A model generated the notes under the pieces. It was not told the DNA's origin. It saw nothing but the letters and a program-made list of their open reading frames with translations, and did no database searches. Positions 32,566 through 45,300 of a stretch of DNA of 64,000 nucleotides are shown piece after piece. This DNA is from Paroedura picta (lineage: Eukaryota > Chordata > Lepidosauria > Squamata > Gekkonidae): contig NC_135384.1 in NCBI RefSeq assembly GCF_049243985.1, forward strand, positions 11,900,501 to 11,964,500, in the 5' to 3' direction. The position numbers were made by a program, and so were the translations under genes. How positions within the stretch are numbered: the stretch's first letter is position 1; each line of letters begins with the position of its first letter.

Positions 32566-33824
32566 GTAAGTATATAAAAAACTTGTGCCCACAACTAATG
32601 GCTTGGATCCAACTGATGCACAAGTTGCACAGTTTGCTTGTTAAACTTTTTGTTCAAAATCAAAAATTTCCCCTGTTATGTTTTATAGGGTCCAGAAATC
32701 GGTTCTACATGATATTGCATAAGCCGACATGAAAAGAGGAGCACAAGAGCGCTAGTGGAAGCAGAAATTGGGCACTGCATCCAAGCTTATATCTGTAGAA
32801 TGGTGGGGGAAAATAGCCAGAGGAAATGGATGAAAGATGTAGAATTTAGAGATATTTATATTTCAATGCATACATTTGAAGACCTGGTAACAAAAGAAAG
32901 AACCAAACTGTTCCGGATAAAAATCAGCATTAAACAAGAGTTTAAAGAGTTGAAACAATAGGGAATTTTTGCTTTGCTCATGGAAGTTAATCATTTGTTC
33001 AGAGTTGAAATGTATTTCTTTTTTTAAAAATTTAAAAAATTAAATTATAAGTTAGAACAGATAAAAAGATCAATTCTCAAGCCTTTAATCTACAGATACA
33101 TGCATTATAATGTTCCCCTCTTTAAAAAACAAAAACTAGAGATGGTATTTAAGAGAAGGTTCACATAGTGCAGTATATACAAATTAACTGCAGGTATTGC
33201 AGGGAAGGAGAGCCAGGTGATACAGGACATCTGAAAGGCATATCAATGGACAAAATTATCTGGAATGTATATATACCAGATGGAAGGATACATGATTTCC
33301 ACTGTGTTTTGGTTTATATTTCATTGCATCATTCCATCTGAGATTTATACCTGTTAAATTCACTTTATAATGTACCTGCCTTTTGGATTTTCTATAGATT
33401 GCTGGCTTTTTGGAAGAGACGCTTCTCTTTTGTTTGAAGTGCTATTGATTTCAGCAGGATCTCTTCCCAAATAAGTAGAAATAGGATTCAGTCTTATCCC
33501 ACTTTGTCAGTTTGAGAAACTGACATTTACAGCTCCAGCTGTGGTAACCTATAAGGTAGATCACTCATTAAAGCAATGGATGCCAAGATAATAAATGTTT
33601 CCATATTATTTTGGAAGTATTGATGGGGGCATCGAAGGAGGCTATTGCCTAGGGAATGTGTGGGATGTGTGTGTGTGTTTGACAGAGTACATTGTTCCTT
33701 GATTTTTGAAAATTACATTTTGATTACTTTTCTTTGCTCCAGGTTCACAGAAATTGGAGCTTTTAAAGGGAAAGTGTACACCAGTAGGATAAGCTAAAGA
33801 AACCGTTTCCAATTCCTCATCAAC

Positions 33825-34775
33825 ATGAGTTTAAAGAACTTTACCCAACCCATCATCACTGAAATTATTCTCCTTGGCTTTTCAAAACTCCATCAACTTC
33901 AGAAACCACTCTTTGTCCTGTTCCTTGTCATGTACACACTGACTTTGCTTGGCAATGGGTTGGTCATTATTCTGATTGAAATAGATTACCACCTCAAAAC
34001 CCCGATGTACTATTTTCTCAAGAACCTCTCCTGGTTGGAGATCATCATCACGACAACCGTCACACCCAAGATGCTCAGCTTGCTCATCTTACAGGACAAC
34101 ACCATGTCTTTCTTTGCCTGTATTCTGCAAGGATATACCTACTTTGTGGCTGGTACTTCTGAAGTTCTCTTGTTAGCTGCTATGTCCATAGATCGCTACA
34201 TGGCCATCTGTAACCCTCTGAGATATACCTCTATAATGAGAACCCAAGTTTGCCAGTTGATGGTACTATCCTGTTGGGTGTGCAGCTTCTTTTCTATAAC
34301 ACTACCTTCAGTATTAACCCTTGGACTGCCTTTCTGTGGCCCCAATGTTATTAATCATTTTTTCTGTGACAGTGGCCCTGTGGTGGAGATGATTTGCGCT
34401 GACATTCACTTTATCCAAGTCTTAAACTTGGTGGTCTCCTGCTTGACCCTCCTGAGCTCTGTATCTGTGACAGCTGTCTCCTACATCTGCATCATTGTCA
34501 CTGTGATGAGGATTCCTTCGGCCAAAGGCAGGATGAAGGCCTTTAGTACCTGTAGCTCTCACATCACAGTAACCTCACTCTATTATGGTAGCTCCATGTT
34601 CATCTACATCAAGCCAGCTGGCAAAACCTCTACAGATTTGAACAAGGTGGGCACAGTCCTCAACACAGTGGTAACCCCTTTGCTGAACCCCATCATTTAC
34701 ACCTTCAGGAACAAGGTTGTGAAAGAGGCCCTGAAAGATGCCATTAGAAAAATGCAGGCTGGCTTTCGGAAATGA
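33825..34775 (+). CDS. Olfactory receptor, class II (OR6-like), copy B3
   Basis: Intact single-exon OR of 316 residues. Hallmarks are NFT at residue 5, PMYYFLKNLSWLEI, SIDRYMAICNPLRY (I for V before DRY), KAFSTCSSH and PLLNPIIYTFRN. TM2-TM3 is closer to B1 than to B2, whereas the N-terminus is like B2, a mosaic that hints at exchange between copies. Third gene of array B, 82-nt leader after the acceptor. Next downstream are the V2R genes, about 2.1 kb away. Confidence 0.96.
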   Translation: MSLKNFTQPIITEIILLGFSKLHQLQKPLFVLFLVMYTLTLLGNGLVIILIEIDYHLKTPMYYFLKNLSWLEIIITTTVTPKMLSLLILQDNTMSFFACILQGYTYFVAGTSEVLLLAAMSIDRYMAICNPLRYTSIMRTQVCQLMVLSCWVCSFFSITLPSVLTLGLPFCGPNVINHFFCDSGPVVEMICADIHFIQVLNLVVSCLTLLSSVSVTAVSYICIIVTVMRIPSAKGRMKAFSTCSSHITVTSLYYGSSMFIYIKPAGKTSTDLNKVGTVLNTVVTPLLNPIIYTFRNKVVKEALKDAIRKMQAGFRK

Positions 34776-36183
34776 GACCCAAGATGACATGCCATAGTGC
34801 CCAAATGGGCTAAATACACTGAAGATGTCGCAAAGGCATTGTAACTTTGAAAATTGCCAATATCACAATTATAGAACAGAAAACCAAACATGCTTCAGAG
34901 TCAGTGTCTTATTTCAACCCAAGAGTGAAATGATTCTAAAGACGCTTTTCTTTTACATGCATGACAAAGAATACACATGCACATTTTAAATACAGATATC
35001 ATTAAAACTCCTCTCAGCCTCTGCTCTTGCCACAATGTTTCCTCTATATCTCCTGGCTCATCAAAGTGATGTCTTTTACTGAAAATTAATACAATATTGT
35101 ATAAAATCAGGGGCAAAGCCTGTTGTACCCAGGAATGCAATGGCTGCCCTGTTGTTTTCCTGGGCGCCAACCCCCCCCCCCACTCCATTCCCTGCTAAAT
35201 CCTGTGATCCAACATGTTGGAGGTGATTAAACAGCAGGAAACTCTAATCTCAGGAGCCCAGATTGATCCCCCAGTCCTCCTCCATTTGCAGCCAGCTGCG
35301 TTGACAACCTCTCTGTGGGGGCATGACGATCTTCTGGAATCACAACTGATCTCCAGGCACCAGTTCTTCTGGAGAAGACAGGTAGGAGAGAGGAAGGGAG
35401 GGAGAGCAGAGGCCATGCTGGGCGCGATGGGGCTTGTGGGCAGACTTTACTCCTTCTCCCACCCACCCCGGGTGTGACCTGGAGACCTCCTGGAGTTGAA
35501 GTTCATCTGAGATTAGCTTCTGAGAGAAAAATGGCTCTTTTGGAGGGGGAATTTGATCTCAAATCCAGACAACAGAGATCAGTCCCCCTGGAGAAAAGGC
35601 CTGCCTGGGAGGGGGGACTGTGTCCTTGTACCCCACAGAGGTCCAGGGATGCCAGCCTCCAGGAGGGAGCTGGGGATCTCCCGGAAGGACAGCTATTCAT
35701 CAGACACCAGCCATCAATTCCCTCTCAATTGGGATGGCTGCATTTGCATCCAGCACATGCTGAGGGCAGCAGGAAGTTGGGGGCAGAGAACTGACTCCTT
35801 ATCAGCCCTTCCTTGTTCAGCTACAGGGGAGGGCCATTTATGTCATTTATGTCCAAGGGCCAATCAGGCAGTGAGTGACCCGTCGTTTCCAAAAACATAT
35901 GGTTTACTGATTAGCAAATCTACCTCTAACCCATTTAGTCAAACTTAGCTTCCATTATTGTTTGGCAAGAAATTGTTGGTGTGAACTGTTATCTCCCATC
36001 CTACATATTGATGCTTTGCTGTCACTTGACATGGTTACATCATGGGAGTCAAAGTCCAAAGCCCTCAGAATCTAAGGGATCTGGGGTACGTCACAAACAT
36101 TATAGATATGAGACCCAACAAATATATAAAGAACCATAACAGGAGATATTCAGTGAAAGGGATTAAACAGAGAGGGGGACAGC
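34776..36183. other. Spacer between OR array B and V2R array
   Basis: 34776-35060 is B-unit 3' flank. 35100-35700 is GC-richer and resembles dispersed squamate retroposon sequence (gatcagtccccctggagaaaa near 35578, ctgatctccaggcaccag near 35350). Overlapping open frames at 35214-35948 show no domain and are not called. Confidence 0.5.
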
Positions 36184-36859
36184 ACTTTCAGCAAGTGTGC
36201 TTAGAAATGCAAAGTACGACATGGGCCAGTAATTGGCTGGGTCCCAGGGATCCAGCAATGTTTTTCCCCCAGGAAGCAGCTTACCACTGCCTCTTTCAAC
36301 ACATTCAGGAGCTCACAGAGGACAGGCTCATTATTTCTCAAGTGGGCTTCCTATCCTCTCATCGCTTGATGCGCCAGGAAGGGTAGGGGTCCAATGGGCA
36401 AGTGGTCGCCCTCACTGAACCTGACAACTTGTCCACTTTGGCTAATAAGAGCTGCATGAAGCCATCAAACATATTCTCCCATGATGGCCTTCTCCAGTCC
36501 TCCAGGAATCTTCTTGTTATACAGTTACTTATTCCTCTGGGTCAGATTTAGCTGGGCAGGGTCCTAACATTCAGGGATATAGTGCTGGGAGCATGTTTAC
36601 TTCTTTCTTTCTGTTGGAAATGAGGCCTCGCTCAGCATGTTCCCCTGAAGGGATGATCTTGAAGATGTAATTATCTCTAATTATTAAGATTCCCCCTCCA
36701 CGCTGGCAGGTGTCACATGCATGTTCTGAGGCTCAATGAATTCCCCTTATTAATCTGAGAAAGATGAATGCTTATATAAAATGTCCCTTTGCTCTTCAAA
36801 GCTGGATAGATGGACATGATCAAATGGTGGACAAAAGAGAGAGAAACATTTGCTCTCAG

Positions 36860-37086
36860 ATGGCAAGCAGATTTCTGTTCCTGCTGTTCTTTCTGTGGCT
36901 ACAGCTACCTGCAGCTGTGAGAAAAGAGCCCACTAATTGCACCATGACTGATCCTTTGCAGCTCCCGTATGAGTATTCTCAGAGAGGTGACCTAATCATT
37001 GGAGACATTGTGGCTCAGTATGGATGTGTTTTTGAGGAAACCACTTATGCTGAAAACCCTGGAAGTATGGAGCTTGATGGACTTAT
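36860..37086 (+). CDS. V2R copy 1, exon 1
   Basis: Signal peptide plus the first strand of the ligand domain, ending in MELDGL. Donor gtaagg follows; phase 2. Two in-frame ATGs lie 36 and 96 nt upstream, but only this one opens directly into the signal peptide. Confidence 0.88.
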
Positions 37087-39310
37087 GTAAGGAAATCTCT
37101 TTGTTTTGAGTATTAGGCTAGATGTCTTCCAAATAGTCTAAGTGAGAATGGCCGGGGAGTGCTTTATTGCTGATCGTAGGCAGGACCTAAGAGCATAAGA
37201 AACAGTCACAGTGCCTCACAGATAAGCAGGAACTGGAGGAGATTTTGGAGCAGAAGGATCCACTTACTCTTCAACAACCCAGAACAAAGTCTTCAGAGCC
37301 AGGAATGACTAGACCCCCAGGAAGGCACAGGGTGCTCAAACTTCCACAGAAATAAAGCATCAAAAATAGCTTAACACTGCTACTAAAATCATTGGATTGA
37401 GATAGGGTAGTTTGGGCTGTCATGAATTTAATCTTAAAATGGGCAGAACCCAACAGTTGGACTCATCCTTTGGTTGTGGGTTCTTCTTCTTCCCGTTGTG
37501 GGTAGGAGATGGTTAAGTATTTTAGAAGAAGAGTTGATTTGTATAGCACGCTTTTCACTATCCCAAGAAATCTCAAAGCAACTTACAATCGCCGTCTCTG
37601 CCTCTCCCTGCAACAGACACCCAGTGAGGTAGATGGTGTTGAGGGAGCTCTGAAAGAAATGCTCTGTGAGTATAGATCTAACCATACTGTGATTAGCCCA
37701 CAGTCACCCTTTATGAGGAGGAGTGGGGTGCTATTCTATTTTCCTTTTGAACTTCTTTTGAAAAGCTCAGGATACGAATATTATAATACATTATATATGT
37801 CTGATGTTCATATATTTATATGAAATTGAAAATATGGACCACTAAAATGTAGCTAAAATGTCAGTGGATGATTTTTGAAATGCTAAATAACTTTTTTTTA
37901 AATTTCTTTTAAAAAAGAAAAAACAGAACAGTAAGGAGAAAAAACCCAATTTAACCAACTAAATACTTCTAAAACATCAGTGGGTGATTTTTGAAATGCT
38001 AAATATTTTTATTTTATTATATTTCTTTAAAGAAACAGGTTGAAAAAAGGTTGAAAAAAGGTTGAAAAAAGAACAGCAAGGAGACAAAACCCCAAATCTC
38101 CCAGTTTAGTGCAGTGGTTAGGAGTGCGGACTTCTAATCTGGCATGCCAGGTTCGATTCTGCACTCCCCCACATCCAACCAGCTGGGTGACCTTGGGCTC
38201 TCCATGGCACTGATAAAACTGTTCTGACTGAGCAGGAATATCAGGGCTCTCTCAGCCTCACCCACCGCACAGGGTGTCTGTTGTGGGGAGAGGAATGGGA
38301 AGGCGACTGTAAGCCGCTTTGAGCCTCCTTCAGGTAGGGAAAAACGGCATATAAGAACCAACTCTTCTTCTTCTAAATAGTAGAAAAAAGGAGAAAAGGT
38401 ATAAATTAAATAAAGACAAAAGTATAGCAACAATGGTGGCAATTATACACCTAATTTTCTGTTAAACTATTCCAAGTATCTCAGAATAAATCCATATGCA
38501 ATTGTTTATATGCCAGTTTATGTAGTGGTTAGTAGTGCAGACTTCTAATCTGGCTTTTGATCTTTGAATCCCCCTTTTCCCCCTTACATGCAGCCAGCTG
38601 GGTGGCCTTGGGCTCACCACAGCACTGAAAAAATCACTTACAATGAAAACTCTAGAAATAGGTGGGCAAATTGACTTACGTAAGGAAATTTCTTTGCTTT
38701 GAATCCTTCCAGTATCGTACTGCAAGTTTTTTTTTTTTAATGTAAGGTATGGAGGGTCTATTTTCACATACCATTGTTTAGCCTACAAGAGATGGGCAGA
38801 TAGTTTAAAAGTGTATAAGCATTCTCAAAAATAAGTGAATATTCTCATACACAATGGTTACAAGTAATAACATCGAAAATTTGGATAGTTTTTTGAAATC
38901 CTTGAAATGGTGAACATCTTTTTTTTAAATAATAAAAACCTGCCTTTAGTGTATCGCCAAAGAACTACCAGCATGTCCTGTCATTTGTATTTGCTGTGAA
39001 GGAGATAAATAAAAACTCCAAGATCTTGCCTAACATCAGCCTGGGATTCCAGATCTTCGATGGTTATTTCAGTGCCAGGATGACTCATCAAAACACCCTG
39101 AAGCTCCTGTCTTCCTGGGAAAGAATTGTCCCCAACTACAACTGCAACAAAACAAAAAATCTGATAGCTGTGGTTGGGGGACTGAACTCTGAAATGGCCT
39201 TTCACATTGCTACTGCTTTACACCTCTACAAGATCCCACAGGTAAAACAAACTTTTACATCTGTACAGTCCTCCTACATCCTGAGAACTAAGCAAGTGTG
39301 AGAGAGTGTG

Positions 39311-39349
<39 letters not shown>

Positions 39350-42300
39350 GCCTGCAATGGCAGGGGAATGAGGTGGAAGACTATTTATTTTATTTCTTTC
39401 TTTAAATTTATAGACCACTGTCTGTGCTAGAGCAGACTCAGGGCAATGAACAATATATGCTCAACAGTACCATTTAAGCAATGGTTAATAAAAACAGATC
39501 AACCAAGAGATAAGAAGCATACAGCAGCTACTTAGTAGTCTGTTCTTAATTAAAATTGCATGGTACTTTGCAACCTGGAAGGTGGTGGGAATGTAATCTC
39601 TTATAAGGAGCTTTTTAATTAAAACAAGAGTTAAACAGTTCTAAAATCTGGTCTAAAAATTCTACCCATGAATGTACAACCAGAACCCAGGATGGAGGTG
39701 TGATAAAGGAGGGAGGTCAATGAGTCATTGATGTTGACTGTCTTCAGGTGATATGATTAGGCGCACCATTTCATATTGTGAGAGAGGAGGAAATCATATA
39801 AATAACGCTCCCACAAATGAAAAAAAAAAATCCTGCAAATTAAAAGAAGGCAATGAGAAAAAAAGGTTTGATCCTAGTTTGTGGATTGCTAGCAGCAGAC
39901 ATGCAGTCTGAAGCTCTGCCCATGAGGCTGGGAGTTCGATCCCAGCAGCCGGCTCAAGGTTGACTCAGCCTTCCATCCTTCCGAGGTTGGTAAAATGAGT
40001 ACCCAGCTTGCTTGCTGGGGGCTAAACGGTAGTGACTGGGGAAGGCACTGGCAAACCACCCCGTATTGAGTCTGCCATGAAAACGCTGGAGGGAGTCACC
40101 CCAAGAGTCAGACATGACCCGGTGCTTGCACAGGGGATACCTTTACCTTTTAACTTTTAGTTTTCAACTCCCAGAGGAGAATGAATCTTGCAGAATTTTG
40201 ATAAATGTAATCTTCTCCCCTGTAGTCTGAAATGCTGCAGTCCTTTCTACCACCATTGAAATGTACTGCCTCTATCTTACCTCTGGTTGCAATTCTTGCC
40301 CAGACCAAAAGGAGTCAGAATTCAGGACTACACTGTGACTATGACATGCTTCATGCATTGAGAGCTTACAGGAGAGCTTACAGGAGCACCTGTCAGGAGT
40401 ATGTAATTTTTAAGTCCTTGGGAAGGTGGAGGGAGGACGGACCGGATGGCCTTTCTAGTCTCTTTCAGCTCTTTGTGATTCTGATTCATCAGTGGTCTTA
40501 GAAGGTTGTAACTCAGTTTAGTATTTTTATCTCTAAAGATTTATCCCTGGATTTCATCTCAACCACAGATTGGGACATATTGTATCTCATCACTTATGCT
40601 CACTATCATCATGAACATTCATTTGTTTTTATTCAGATTGCCTACTGTGTATTTGCTCCAGTGAGTAATGTTAAAATTCAGCTTCCTTCCTTCTATCGCA
40701 TGGTCCCCAATGAAGAGTTTCAGTACACAGGCATTGTCCGGCTCCTTTGGCATTTCCAATGGACTTGGGTTGGGATTATTGCAACAGATGATGATCAAGG
40801 TATAAAATTTGTGCATACTTTGACACCTCTGCTTTTCCAACATGGAATCTGTGTAGCCCACATTGAAAAGACACCAGCACTATATCAGGCATTACATGCA
40901 TTCCAATCATTCCAAAATGTTCTACCTGTGGCCAATTCTATTGCCAGTTCCAATGTCAGACTATTTGTTGTAAATGCAGACCTTCAGACCATAAATGCTT
41001 TGAAATGGTTGATACATATTAATGAAATATCAGAAGGAATTACCAAGAAATTCATGGGAATCTTATGGATTATGACAGCCCACTGGGATTTCTCATCACA
41101 GACAGAGCTCAGGGGATTTGACATGAACATATTCCAGGGTGCTTTGTCCTTTACAATTCACTCTAATCAGGTACAGGATTTTACCAAATTCCTTCATAGG
41201 GTATGCCCTCGTTCACAACAAGAAGATGGTTTCATCAGGGTCTTTTGGGAACAGGCATTCAATTGTGTATTGTCTAATTCTGATGAAAACAAGGGAAGGA
41301 ATGATGCTTGCACAGGAGAAGAGAGGCTGGATAGCCTACCTGGAATTATTTTTGAAATGACCATGACTGGCCAGAGCTACAGCATCTACAATGCGGTCTA
41401 TGCAATAGCACATACTTTACATCAGATTTCCTCTTCCAGACAGAAACGTAGAGCAATGGAAAGCAGAAGATGGGATCTTTCAAATCTACAACCATGGAAG
41501 GTAATGTTTTGTGACTTTCAGAGCAGACTCATTGCCTTGGGTGGCCCTCTAATGCAGGCTTTCTCAACTAGGAATTTGTGAAACCCTGGGGTTTCTTGAC
41601 AGCCCTGGAAGGGTTTCCCAAATGGGTGGGAGTTAATTAATCATTTACATATTTTTTGAATTTGTTAAACATTTATTGGGTGATGTGGACATATATGGTT
41701 CAGTCGACCCACCCACGCACCCCTCCCAAAATGACCAATGATGCACCTAGAGGGGGTGGGATGGGGAGGGGCCTAGGTGAGGATGTATATAGCTAGGCTT
41801 CCTAACCATATTCTGCAAAATTGCACCACTTCTGAGGTTTCTGAAGAATGTTTCAGGGGTTTCGCAACAATAAAAAAGTTGAGAAAGAATGCTGCAATTT
41901 GTGAAGATATCTAATACAGGGAGTGCAGAACTGCGTACAAATTTTGTGAGAACATTTCCTTTTCTTTAAAATCTTGAATCTCTCCCATTTCTGAACATTT
42001 TCCATTTCCATAGAAGCTGTAGGTACCACTACAGCCCAAAATCATGTTTGTTATGCTTCTCTTACCTGCACATGAGTTAGGAAGCTGATCTGAGTGTTGA
42101 TAGAGTTTTCTGTCTTTGTCTCACAATATTAAACTATACACTGGAGAACCTGGTGAATTAGGGGTGGTGTCATCTTTATCATTCCTGGTGACTCAACTCA
42201 AAACCATCATTTTCTTGTGTGTCTGTGTGTGCTGTGTATACATCAAACACCTGAGTTTTTGCTTATGCTCCATTCTCTCTTTGTTGCCACTTTTTCAAAT

Positions 42301-45300
42301 AAAGGCATGGAACACCAATGAATTGTGAGAAATTCAAGGTGGCGAACATCTGTTCAAAGAATTATTCTAAAAGATTGGTGGCCCATAAGGGGATGGGATT
42401 AGAACCAGTTTTAAAACTTGCTTCCCTTGGAATCTTATTTACTTCTAATCTAAACTGAAGCCTACCTCAAAAAGTTGTAAGAAACAAAACCAACCCTGTA
42501 CTGAAATAGCTCAAAGCCTTTTGCTTGCCAACACGACAGTGATTATTTATTTATTTGTTTGGTGATCATTTTGTTAACATGTGCACTTTCCACCTAGTTT
42601 CACCCTTTCCTGAGAATCATCTCATTCAACAACACTGCTGGAGACCTGATATTTTTCAATGAGAATGGTGAAATAGCAGCTGGATTTGATATTATAAACT
42701 GGGTTAATTTGCCAAACAAGACTTTCATAAGAGTGAAAGTTGGAAGGATGGATCCGCAGGTTTTGCCAGGCAGTGAGTTCACCATCAATGAAGAGGCCAT
42801 CACCTGGCCTAATCTGGTGAATCAGGTGGGATCCTAATCATGTATCAAATTCTGAACTTGGCCCCAGGTTTACAGAATGTGCTGTAAAAGCAATGTCTAT
42901 ATCAATGCAACTCTTAAAAAGATTTCATAAGATTGTGCCGTGAGATATTTGCTGTCTTTTGGGATTCCTTAGCTCCCCCAAACCACATTGTTGAGGGTTA
43001 GTTTCTGCTATAGGGAGCACGAGTATGATAAGGCTTGGTGGGTGGGAAGGAAGAAATCACTGAAGAACACGGGCTGTAAGGACTGCTGGGGGAGAAAAGA
43101 GGGAAAAGGAAAAGTGTGTAGGGAGGGGGGCAGAGGAGGGAACTGTGACTTTTCATGGATCCTTGCATGCCATCGGCTTATAATAATAGTAATTGGGATT
43201 CCAATACTAATCCTAAATCTTCCTTCCCACTCTTCTGTTCAAATCTGATTAGACATCAGTAAATTGCTCAGTCATTTAGCTTAAATAGCAAAGTTGGCGA
43301 AATTCATTCTGATGTTAATTTGCAAATTAGTTTCTCGTCTTTGAATGCTTTAGTTGGAAATCCAATTGGAAAGACCATTTTGCTGCCATGAATTGAACTG
43401 CTGTAATCAACAGGCTTTTAAGAGACCATCGTTCCCTTCTTTTTTGGGGGTAGGAACCTCCCCGTGCAATGTGTAATGACCACTGTCATCCGGGTTACAG
43501 CAAAAAGAAGAAGGAGGGGGCACCGTTTTGTTGCTACAGTTGCGCTCTGTGTCCAGAGGAGAAGATTTCCGATCAGAAGGGTAGGAGACAGGGTGTGCAG
43601 TGTTAAAATATAAGACAAAAGACCCACAACGAAAATATATGTTCACTTGGTTGAGTATAAATGTGTACTAGTAACATTTCTTTCATGGTTGTAATTCATT
43701 ACTAAAAGGTCTATTTTATTATTGTGGATCCTTCATTCAGGCAAACACACCCATGTTTATCATTAAAATATAGGAAGCCATCGAAAGGAAAGCTTCCAAG
43801 CGAAAACACAGCACAGCAGTCATTTAGCTTGAATAAGAGTAGCCCAAGGAAAAGGCAGCCTGATGAGGCAAGAGCACTTGGTGTCCAAAGTGAGGCAAAA
43901 CAATAGGAGGTCTTAAAGTAGCACCAGACAGAAGCAACCATAGGGACAGAAATAGCCTTCCTCCCCTGATTATTATGCAGACATGTGGAGATTATTCCAT
44001 GACGTTATTCCAAATGTGGAAGTGGGAGCTATCCCATGGGGAAGACATAAGATCCAGCAAACTATTAGTGCATGGTATAACTATTTTATGGGCAAATAGA
44101 AATGATACAATAGTCCAGGCTAGCTGGATCTCCTCACATCTTGAAAAGTAAGCAGGGATGGCCCTGGTAAGTATGGATTAGAGAGCAAGGTAGATGCTAT
44201 GCAGAGCCAAGCAATGGTAAACCATCTCGGGGGCGTGGGGGGGGGGGCTTGAGGTCACCATAAATCAGCTGTGACATGACAGCAAAAAATAGCCAAAGTC
44301 TGTATATAGGCTTCATGCATAAGAAAGCAGAAATTTCAAATTTGTATGTATAATTGATTCCATCATGAGTCCTGAATGGGAGAGAAGACCAATGATGATG
44401 AAGACCAATGATGATGAAGAAGAAAGTGCTATGGAAAAAACGAAGCCAGCATTTCTTTTGTTTTTCAGATATGGATGATTGTTTTGAATGTCCACAAGGC
44501 CAGTATCCCAACAAGAACCACGATGAATGCATTTCTAAAGTACTCAATTACCTCTCTTTCACCGACTATTTGGGGATCACTTTAGCCTCCTGGGCTCTCT
44601 TCCTTTCTCTCACCACAGCTTTGGTGCTGGGCATTTTCATCAAGAACCAAAACACTCCAATGGTCAGAGCCAACAATCGGGATCTCACCTATCTTCTACT
44701 CATCTCCCTGTTGCTCTGTTTCCTTTGCTCCTTGCTTTTCATTGGCCAGCCTCACAAAGTGACCTGTAACTTACGGCAACCTGCTTTTGGCATCATCTTC
44801 TCGGTGGCTGTTTCCTGTGTGCTTGCTAAAACCATCACTGTGGTTGTGGCTTTCACAGCTACCAAGCCAGGAACCCAGATGAGGAAATGGGTGGGGAAAA
44901 GACTGGCAAACTCCATTCTCATCTCTTGCTCCCTCATTCAAATCAGTGTTTGTGCAGTATGGCTCTGTATTGCTCCTCCATTCCCACATTTTGACATGGA
45001 CACTCTGGTGGAAGAAATCATAGTGGAATGCAATGAAGGATCAGTCACAATGTTTTATTTGGTTCTGGGGTATCTAGGATTTCTGGCTATTGTCAGTTTT
45101 ACTATGGCTTTCTTAGCCAGGAAGTTGCCTGACAGTTTCAATGAAGCCAAATTTATCACTTTCAGCATGTTGGTGTTTTGTGGCGTTTGGCTGTCCTTTG
45201 TTCCATCTTATCTCAGCTCCAAGGGGAAGTACATGGTAGCTGTGGAGATCTTCTCTATCCTTGCCTCTAGTGTTGGGCTACTGTCTTGTATCTTCTTTCC

